This document shows positions 53,139 through 58,374 of a stretch of DNA of 58,374 nt, in pieces. The stretch covers positions 1 through 58,374 of the forward strand of contig NZ_JAGGPB010000065.1 of assembly GCF_018614055.1 (NCBI RefSeq), written 5' to 3'. A model generated the notes under the pieces. The model had not been told where the DNA came from. It did no database searches and was given only the letters and a program-made list of their open reading frames with translations. The translations under genes and the position numbers were made by a program. This DNA is from Streptomyces sp. ISL-98. Its GTDB lineage: Bacteria > Actinomycetota > Actinomycetes > Streptomycetales > Streptomycetaceae. The first letter of the stretch is position 1, and every line of letters starts with the position of its first letter.

Positions 53139-54095
53139 TCACCTGGTGCGGAATGCTTGGCGGTAGGCCGTAGGCGAGACACCGATCGTGGTGGCGAGGT
53201 GCTGGCGCAGTGAGGCGGCGGTGCCGAAGCCGGCGTGGGCGGCGACCTCGTCGACCGGCAGGTCGGTGGCCTCCAGCAGCCGTCGCGCGTGCTCGACACG
53301 CTGCTGGGAGAGCCACTGGCCGGGCGGCATGCCGACCTCGTCACGGAAGCGTCGACAGAATGTCCGGACGCTCATTCGGGCGTGCCCCGCCAGCTCGCTC
53401 AGGGCCAGCGGGCGGTGAAGCTCTCGCAGAGCCCAGTCGCGCGTCGCCGCCGTGGTGTCCGTGGAGGGCTCCGGCATGGGGCGTTCGATGTACTGGGCCT
53501 GGCCGCCCTCCCTCCATGGGGGTACCACGCAGAGCCGGGCCACCCGGTTGGCGATCTCGCTGCCGTGGTCACGGCGTACCAGGTGCAGGCAGAGATCGAC
53601 TCCGGCTGCCACTCCCGCCGCCGTGAGGACCTGGCCGTTGTCGACGAACAGCACATTCGCATCGACCTCCACCTGCGGGAAGGCGCGCTGGAAGTGGTCG
53701 GCCTCGTTCCAGTGCGTGGTGGCGGGGCGGCCGTCGAGCAGGCCGGCGGCGGCGAGGACGTAGGAGGCGGTGCAGATGGAGACGATTCGGGCGCCGGCCG
53801 GCAGGAGGGCCAGGGCGCGGGCCACTTCATCGGGCAGCCAGTCGCGTTCCTCGTCGGGACCGCAGGTGAAGGGTGGGATGACAAGGGTGTCGGCCGTCCG
53901 GAGCGCCTCGCTCCCGTGGGTCACGGTGATGGCGAAGTCGGCGCTGGTGGTGACCGGGCGGCCGTCCAGGCTGCAGGTGGTGATTTCGTACAGCGGCTCA
54001 CCGTCAGGTCCGGCGGCGCTGCCGAAGATCCTTACGGGAATGCTGAGTTCGAAGGGATAAACGCCTTCGAGGGCCAGGACCACGACACGGTGCAT
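53139..54095 (-). CDS. GlxA-type AraC-family regulator (DJ-1/PfpI plus HTH)
   Basis: A 318-residue protein. The N-terminal DJ-1/PfpI-like domain (VVVLALEGVYPFELSIPVRIFG, then GARIVSICTASYVLAAAGLLDG and ATTHW) is a ligand-sensing relic of amidotransferases. The C-terminal AraC domain has two HTH motifs (LALSELAGHARMSVRTFCRR and LPVDEVAAHAGFGTAASLRQ). It diverges from the quinone oxidoreductase gene 112 nt away and probably controls it. Confidence 0.9.
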   Translation of the reverse strand: MHRVVVLALEGVYPFELSIPVRIFGSAAGPDGEPLYEITTCSLDGRPVTTSADFAITVTHGSEALRTADTLVIPPFTCGPDEERDWLPDEVARALALLPAGARIVSICTASYVLAAAGLLDGRPATTHWNEADHFQRAFPQVEVDANVLFVDNGQVLTAAGVAAGVDLCLHLVRRDHGSEIANRVARLCVVPPWREGGQAQYIERPMPEPSTDTTAATRDWALRELHRPLALSELAGHARMSVRTFCRRFRDEVGMPPGQWLSQQRVEHARRLLEATDLPVDEVAAHAGFGTAASLRQHLATTIGVSPTAYRQAFRTR

Positions 54096-54206
54096 GGCAA
54101 GATTCTTTCAGATACTGGCAATCTTGCCGCTCGTTCTGGGCGCTGGAAAGCGAGAAGCTTGATCCAAGCGAGGCCGCAACGGCCCGAATGGACAAGGGGG
54201 ATGACG

Positions 54207-55139
54207 ATGCGTGCGATTGGTCAGGACGGTTTCGGCGGGCCCGAGGTACTGAAGATGATCGAGGTGGAGCGCCCGGAGCCCGGGCCGGCCGAGGTGCTGG
54301 TGCGGGTGCACGCGGCCGGGGTCAACCCGACCGACTCCTGGCACCGGGCCTCCGGTGGGCTGGCAGGTGCCGTGATCCGGCTCGGCTGGGACGTCTCCGG
54401 CGTCATCGAGTCCGTCGGCCCGGGGGTGACCACACTGGCTCCTGGGGACGAGGTGTTCGGCATGCCGCGCCACCCGCTTCCGGCCGGTACGTACGCCGAG
54501 TACGTGTCGTCCCCGGCCCGGCACCTGGTGCGCAAGCCCGCAGGTCTGACCCACGTACAGGCCGCCGCGCTGCCACTGGCGGCGCTCACCGCCTGGCAGG
54601 CCCTGGTCGACGTCGCCGAAGTGCGGCCCGGCCAAAGGGTATTGATCCATGCGGCGGCGGGCGGCGTCGGCCACCTTGCCGTGCAGATAGCGAAAGCCCG
54701 CGGTGCCTACGTGATCGGCACCGCCCGTTCGGCCAAGCACGACTTCCTGCGTGAACTCGGCGCGGATGAGCTGGTCGACTACACCAAAGCCGACTTCGAG
54801 ACGGCCGTCGAACCGGTCGACGTGGTCATCGACGCGATCGGCGGCGCCTACGGGCCGCGCTCCCTGCGCACCCTCCGCCCCGGCGGCGTACTCGTCTCCC
54901 TCGCGTCCCCGGCTGAGGCGTACCTGACCGACGAGGCGCGCCCCCTGGGACTGCGCGCCGCTTTCATGGCCGTGGAGGCCGACCAGGCAGGCATGCGGGA
55001 GATCGCGGCCTTGGCCGAGGCGGGCCTGCTGCGGCCCGAGATCGACACCGTGCTTCCACTCGAGGAGGCGGCGAAGGCTCATGAACTCGGCGACACCCGC
55101 CGCACCACCGGCAAGATCGTCCTCTCCGTCACCGACTGA
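54207..55139 (+). CDS. Zinc-independent NADPH:quinone oxidoreductase-like MDR protein
   Basis: A 310-residue medium-chain reductase: GroES-like domain (VLVRVHAAGVNPTDSWHR, GWDVSGVIESVGPGVTTLAPGDEVFG), then a Rossmann domain with VLIHAAAGGVGHLAVQIAKA. No structural-zinc cysteines are present, as in QOR-type enzymes. It would reduce quinones or enones with NADPH. ATG 54207 lies 6 nt after AAGGGGG; ATG 54201 is the alternative. It is followed after 19 nt by a hydrolase gene, likely the same operon. Confidence 0.87.
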   Translation: MRAIGQDGFGGPEVLKMIEVERPEPGPAEVLVRVHAAGVNPTDSWHRASGGLAGAVIRLGWDVSGVIESVGPGVTTLAPGDEVFGMPRHPLPAGTYAEYVSSPARHLVRKPAGLTHVQAAALPLAALTAWQALVDVAEVRPGQRVLIHAAAGGVGHLAVQIAKARGAYVIGTARSAKHDFLRELGADELVDYTKADFETAVEPVDVVIDAIGGAYGPRSLRTLRPGGVLVSLASPAEAYLTDEARPLGLRAAFMAVEADQAGMREIAALAEAGLLRPEIDTVLPLEEAAKAHELGDTRRTTGKIVLSVTD

Positions 55140-55158
55140 CCACCCAAGGGATGTTCCG

Positions 55159-55836
55159 ATGACCACCTTCGTTCTCATACCCGGCGCCTGGCACGGCGCA
55201 TGGACCTTCGAACCGCTGGCCCGGCAGCTACGCGCGCACGGACACGATGCCTACCCCCTGACGCTCACCGGAGTGGGGGAGCGCAGCCACCTGCTCACCG
55301 CCTCGGTCAACCTCGACACCCACATCGATGACGTCGTCAATCTCCTGACGGACCAGCAGATCGCTGACGCCGTGCTGGTAGGACACAGCTACGGAGGCAT
55401 GGTGATCACCGGCGCCGCCGACCGCGTCCCGGACCGGGTGGCCGGACTGGTCTACATCGACGCCATGGTCCCCGAAGACGGCGACTCCTGCTGGTCCCTG
55501 GTCACCGATCAGGAGCGGGCCTGGTACCTCGACGGGGCACACGAGACCGGCTTCACCAGCGCCCCCCTGCCCTTCTTCGACCCCCGGGCCACCCCGCACC
55601 CTCTGGCCTCCCTGCTCCAGTCAATCCGTCTGGAAGGCGGCCTCGACCGGTACCGGAGCCGGGACTACCTCTACGCCACCGGCTGGGACGGGCAGTCTCC
55701 GTTCACCCCGCTCTATGAACGGCTCGTCGACGACCCCGCCTGGCGCACGCACGCCGTCGCATCCGGCCACAACGTGATGCGCGACGCGCCTGACGAGCTG
55801 CTGAAGATCCTGCTGGCGGCCGCGCAGAACCTGTGA
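55159..55836 (+). CDS. Alpha/beta hydrolase (EstC / plant-esterase-like)
   Basis: A 225-residue hydrolase starting MTTFVLIPGAWHGAWTFEPL, with the nucleophile motif VGHSYGGMV (Ser), an LTLTGVGERSHLL lid region and a C-terminal SGHNVMRDAPDEL providing the His. This is the salicylate-esterase/hydroxynitrile-lyase-like clade common in actinobacteria. The substrate is unknown. AAGGG precedes the ATG by 8 nt. It is probably co-transcribed with the oxidoreductase. Confidence 0.87.
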   Translation: MTTFVLIPGAWHGAWTFEPLARQLRAHGHDAYPLTLTGVGERSHLLTASVNLDTHIDDVVNLLTDQQIADAVLVGHSYGGMVITGAADRVPDRVAGLVYIDAMVPEDGDSCWSLVTDQERAWYLDGAHETGFTSAPLPFFDPRATPHPLASLLQSIRLEGGLDRYRSRDYLYATGWDGQSPFTPLYERLVDDPAWRTHAVASGHNVMRDAPDELLKILLAAAQNL

Positions 55837-55838
55837 CG

Positions 55839-55865
55839 AACCCCCCTCCGGCTCGACGGGGGGTT
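55839..55865. terminator. Shared terminator between convergent genes
   Basis: AACCCCCC and GGGGGGTT pair across an 11-nt loop. The right arm includes the stop codon of the GntR gene on the minus strand, so it may serve both directions. Confidence 0.65.
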
Positions 55866-56583
55866 ACTCCTCGGGCCCGGGCATCCCGGCGAGTTGCCCG
55901 CACAAGGCCCGGCAGGCCGACAGAACGTGCTCCTCCGCGGCTTGTTGCAGCGCCGGGATGTCCCCTTCGCCGATCAGCCGTACCAGCTCGCGGTGCTCGT
56001 CGACGACGATCGCGCGGTAGGCCTCGTACCCGAGCCGTACGCGGGTCAGCTGAAACAGGCGGACCTGTGAGCGCACGCCTTCCCAGCCGTCGTACAGGCG
56101 GCGGTTGCCGGCGAGGCGGTAGATCCGGTCGTGGAACTCCAGGTCGAAGGCCAGCAACCGAGGACCGTCGGCGCCTTCGGCGAGTTCCGCCGCCATCGTG
56201 TCCACGATCCCGTTCAGCTCCGCGATTTGCTCCTCGGTGGCCCGCTCCGCGGCGAGGCGCGCGGCCAGCCGCTCGAGCGCCGCACGGACGGCGTACACCT
56301 CCTCGGCCTCGTCCGCTGTCACATCGATGATCTTCGTGCCCCGGTGCCACGCGCTGCGGATGAGCCCCTCCCGCGCGAGCACGGCCAGCCCCTCGCGGAC
56401 CGATCCCCTGCTGATGTCCAGCGCCGCCGCGAGCTCGACCTCGCGCAGAGGCGCACCAGGCGGAAAACGCCCGGCGAAGATCGCCTCTCGAATGCAATCG
56501 GCGGCCTCTTCGGCCAGGCCCCGCCGCCGCGCTCTGCCCACAGCCGGGTTCTGACCCCCAACCGGAACTCCAAGTATGTCCAT
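55864..56583 (-). CDS. GntR-family (FCD) transcriptional regulator
   Basis: A regulator of 239 residues. The winged helix includes EEAADCIREAIFAGRFPPGA and AALDISRGSVREGLAVLARE. The FCD domain shows LLAFDLEFHDRIYRLAGNRR and DEHRELVRLIGEGD with the metal-binding His pattern. It is divergent from the leader-ORF/SDR pair. ATG 56583 (MDILGVPVGG) and ATG 56601 are both possible; neither has a clear ribosome site, and the palindrome at 56591 lies over them. Confidence 0.87.
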   Translation of the reverse strand: MDILGVPVGGQNPAVGRARRRGLAEEAADCIREAIFAGRFPPGAPLREVELAAALDISRGSVREGLAVLAREGLIRSAWHRGTKIIDVTADEAEEVYAVRAALERLAARLAAERATEEQIAELNGIVDTMAAELAEGADGPRLLAFDLEFHDRIYRLAGNRRLYDGWEGVRSQVRLFQLTRVRLGYEAYRAIVVDEHRELVRLIGEGDIPALQQAAEEHVLSACRALCGQLAGMPGPEE

Positions 56584-56590
56584 AAAGCCT

Positions 56591-56602
56591 AATGTTGACA
56601 TT
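56591..56602. promoter_or_regulatory. Candidate operator AATGT-TG-ACATT
   Basis: A perfect 5-bp inverted repeat with a 2-bp centre lies at the 5' end of the FCD regulator gene, in the divergent region with the SDR. It is AT-rich against the background and fits an FCD half-site pattern. Confidence 0.5.
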
Positions 56603-56661
56603 CAGTCATGCGGAGGGTCAAAGTCATGACGACAACCCGACAACCACGGAAGGAGCCTCGT

Positions 56662-56727
56662 ATGAGCCGCCCCTGCTTTCACGTATTCCAGGACGAGTCG
56701 GACGAGTCAAAGGTGTTCGCGAAATGA
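56662..56727 (+). CDS. 21-residue leader peptide upstream of the SDR gene
   Basis: ATG 56662 follows a strong GGAAGGAG ribosome site. The peptide begins MSRPCFHVFQ, continues acidic (DESDESK) and ends VFAK. Its TGA overlaps the SDR start as ATGA, so SDR translation is probably coupled to it. It could be a control leader or a functional micropeptide; no family is recognised. Confidence 0.55.
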   Translation: MSRPCFHVFQDESDESKVFAK

Positions 56728-57476
56728 GCCGAGGCGTACTGGTGACCGGCGCATCTCGGGGAATCGGACGTGCCGTAGCCACAGCGTTCTCCCGACAGGG
56801 CGATCGGGTCGCAGTGCACTGCTCCACCCGGCGGTCCGACGCGGAGGAAACCCTCGCCGGCCTCGCCGGGAACGGCCACACACTCGTCAGCGGGGACCTC
56901 ACCGACCCCGCGCGCGTCGAAGCCCTGGTCGCCGAAGCCGACGAGGCACTCGGCGGCGTGGACGTACTGGTGAACAACGCTGCTGTGATGATTGCGCACC
57001 CGCCGGCCACTACGTCCTACCCGGACTGGCAGGACGCATGGCAGCGCACCGCCGCGGTGAATCTGTTCGGCACGGTCAACGTCACCTATTGCACCGCCCA
57101 TCGCATGATCGAGCGTGGCCGGGAGGGGCGGATCGTCACCATCGGCTCGCGCGGCGCGTTTCGGGGCGAGCCCGACCACCCGGCATACGGCGCCACCAAG
57201 GCGGCGCTGCACGCCTTCGGGCAGTCACTGGCCGTCTCCCTCGCGCCCCACGGCATCGCGGTCGCCGCGGTGGCGCCCGGCTTCGTCGCCACCGAACGGG
57301 TCGCCGACCGGCTCAGTGACGCGGAGGGCGATCGGATCCGCTCACAGAGCCCCTTCGGCAGGGTCGCCACACCGGACGAGATCGCCTCCGCCGTGCTCTA
57401 CCTGGCCTCTCCCGAAGCCACTTGGTGCTCGGGCGCGGTACTGGACGTCAACGGAGCTTCGTATCTACGCACCTGA
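56724..57476 (+). CDS. Short-chain dehydrogenase/reductase
   Basis: A 250-residue classical SDR: VLVTGASRGIGRAVATAF, LVNNAAVM, TIGSRGAFRGEPDHPAYGATKAALHAF (Ser, Tyr-x-x-x-Lys catalytic set), then VAPGFVATERVADRL and a C-terminal substrate loop. It closely resembles 3-oxoacyl-ACP-reductase-like FabG proteins. The substrate is unknown. It is controlled together with the leader ORF, probably by the divergent FCD regulator. Confidence 0.9.
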   Translation: MSRGVLVTGASRGIGRAVATAFSRQGDRVAVHCSTRRSDAEETLAGLAGNGHTLVSGDLTDPARVEALVAEADEALGGVDVLVNNAAVMIAHPPATTSYPDWQDAWQRTAAVNLFGTVNVTYCTAHRMIERGREGRIVTIGSRGAFRGEPDHPAYGATKAALHAFGQSLAVSLAPHGIAVAAVAPGFVATERVADRLSDAEGDRIRSQSPFGRVATPDEIASAVLYLASPEATWCSGAVLDVNGASYLRT

Positions 57477-57507
57477 ACTTCTACCTCTGATCTTGGCCAG
57501 TGCTTCG

Positions 57508-57525
57508 CCCTTCAGGGGGGAAGGG
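57508..57525. other. Hairpin at the left edge of the IS605-type element
   Basis: CCCTTC and GAAGGG pair across AGGGGG. It lies about 40 nt beyond the tnpA stop, where IS200/IS605 elements carry a subterminal hairpin for transposase binding. It could instead terminate the SDR transcript. Confidence 0.45.
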
Positions 57526-57566
57526 TCATCCTTGGGCCGGAGGGCTCTGCGCCTGCGTGGTGACGG

Positions 57567-57995
57567 TCAGACGGGGCGCTGCTGGTTTTCGATGTACTGC
57601 TTGACAACGGTCAGGGGTGGCCCGCCGCACGATCCGGCGAAGTAGGAGCCGGACCAGAAGTGTCCGCCCCACAGGTACCGGCGGACACGGCTGTCGTACT
57701 CCTGGCGGAGCCTGCGGGAGCTGACGCCCTTGAGGGAGTTGACCAGCTTGGAGAGCTGGACCTTCGGCGGGTAGTGCACGAGCAGGTGCACGTGGTCCTG
57801 TTCTCCGTTGAACTGTTTCAGCTCGGCTTCGAAGTCGGCGCAGACCTCCCGCATGATCTCTTCGGTGCGGGTCAGCATGGCGTCGGTGAACGCCTTCCGC
57901 CTGTACTTAGTGACGAAAACCAAGTGAACGTGCAGGTTGTAGACAACATGGCGACCGGTTCTGGCATCGGGATTAGGGTTCCAGCGCGGTGACAT
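57567..57995 (-). CDS. tnpA: IS200/IS605-family transposase TnpA (HUH Y1)
   Basis: A 142-residue single-strand transposase. The HUH motif is His68-Val-His70 in QDHVHLLVHY, and the nucleophile is Tyr134 in VVKQYIENQ. YNLHVHLVFVTKYRRKAF is the family start. The protein is full length. ATG 57995 begins MSPRWNPNPDARTGRHVVYN; the open frame further upstream runs antisense over tnpB. It mobilises the element as single-stranded DNA. Confidence 0.9.
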   Translation of the reverse strand: MSPRWNPNPDARTGRHVVYNLHVHLVFVTKYRRKAFTDAMLTRTEEIMREVCADFEAELKQFNGEQDHVHLLVHYPPKVQLSKLVNSLKGVSSRRLRQEYDSRVRRYLWGGHFWSGSYFAGSCGGPPLTVVKQYIENQQRPV

Positions 57996-58013
57996 AAAGC
58001 TAGGCTCTCGATT

Positions 58014-58374
58014 GTGAGTCAAGATACCCTGGTCAAGCGGCAGTTCGGGCATCGTGCCCGGCTTGTGCTGTCGCCTGCCGAGGTGTTGAAGGCCGATGAC
58101 CAGGCGCACGCGGCTCGCACCATGTGAAACCTGCTGCACGCCTGGTGGCAGATGATGCCGAAGGAAGAGCGGACTCTCGGACACGCGGACGCCGCGATTC
58201 GCCAGGCCCGCGAGGACATCGACTTCCTTGCTGTCCTGCCCGCGCAGGCCGCGCAGGCGGTGCTCAAGACGTACTTCCAGGCGTGGAAGAACTGCTGGGA
58301 GGGCCGGGCTGATGCCCCGAACTTCAAGGGCCGGTTCCGCACGGTGATGTCCGTGGACGTCCCGCAGGGCCGGG
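58014..58374 (+). pseudogene. tnpB: TnpB (IS605 OrfB) with nonsense codon, partial
   Basis: From GTG 58014 the frame reads LVKRQFGHRARLVLSPAEVL, then DDQAHAARTM followed by TGA (58125-58127), and continues NLLHAWWQMMPKEERTLGHA, DIDFLAVLPAQAAQAVLKTY and ADAPNFKGRFR to the window end. TnpB relatives usually have Trp at the stop position (TMWNLLH), so TGG to TGA is the likely change. TnpB is the RNA-guided nuclease ancestor of Cas12; this copy would be cut at 37 residues unless re-initiated. Confidence 0.8.

Larger units (their letters stand above)
57508..58374. mobile_element. IS605-type insertion sequence (right end beyond the window)
   Basis: Divergent tnpA (minus) and tnpB (plus) genes with 18 nt between their starts, plus a left-end hairpin, define an IS605-type element. 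The right end and any omega RNA lie outside the window. Confidence 0.75.

Noticed and set aside
53235..54206. Upstream extension of the quinone oxidoreductase frame
   Set aside because: It runs antisense to the GlxA-type regulator; homology starts at 54201-54207.

Overview
The window reads as chromosomal DNA of a Streptomyces-type actinomycete. GC is very high, starts mix ATG, GTG and TTG, many genes overlap by ATGA or GTGA, and the gene content is typical of the group (Kdp with KdpE before KdpD, DUF1707 protein, FCD-type GntR regulators, Tat-exported lyase). No rRNA, tRNA or CRISPR array was seen. All functional names come from reading protein motifs by eye; no database was searched.

Region 1 (1-4830) is an unusual accessory cluster. 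Three translationally coupled genes encode an astacin-type metalloprotease with a Lys/Ala-rich histone-like head and a repeated Thr-Leu-Lys-Glu tail, an ATP-grasp ligase, and a small YbaY-like protein. They are followed by an NB-ARC/WD40 STAND ATPase gene broken by an internal deletion and frameshift. Region 2 (4900-6360) holds a ferredoxin and a lipoprotein.

Region 3 (6370-19411) is a hydroxyproline/peptide utilisation locus. A five-gene peptide-type ABC importer operon diverges from D-hydroxyproline dehydrogenase subunits, a pyrroline-hydroxycarboxylate deaminase, a hydroxyproline epimerase, an aldehyde dehydrogenase and an FCD GntR regulator. A recurring TGTGA-type sequence marks the divergent promoters, two internal points and the next gene, a proline iminopeptidase, which suggests one regulon. 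A secreted M6 protease, a CPBP protease and (24.3 kb) a PL6 polysaccharide lyase follow.

Region 4 (22.8-29.5 kb) is mixed: a small membrane protein with a palindromic operator, transposase remnants, a lipoprotein stub, a duplicated-domain protein of unknown function, a RibD/DHFR-like enzyme, and a YceI remnant.

Region 5 (29.5-52 kb) is a potassium island: three APC permeases (two KimA-like, one of these frameshifted twice), a TrkH/KtrB channel, an orphan KdpB, and kdpFABC-kdpE-kdpD with an extra 27-residue ORF in front of kdpF. Sequence blocks are shared between the KimA-like/TrkH leaders and the kdp leader. An IS630 deletion derivative, a DUF1707 protein, and an SDR and acetyltransferase in one uninterrupted frame lie in the middle.

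Region 6 (52-58.4 kb) carries a DinB-like protein, a transposase remnant, a GlxA/AraC regulator divergent from a quinone oxidoreductase and an alpha/beta hydrolase, an FCD GntR regulator divergent from a 21-codon leader plus SDR gene, and an IS605-type element with intact tnpA and a nonsense-mutated tnpB running off the window end.
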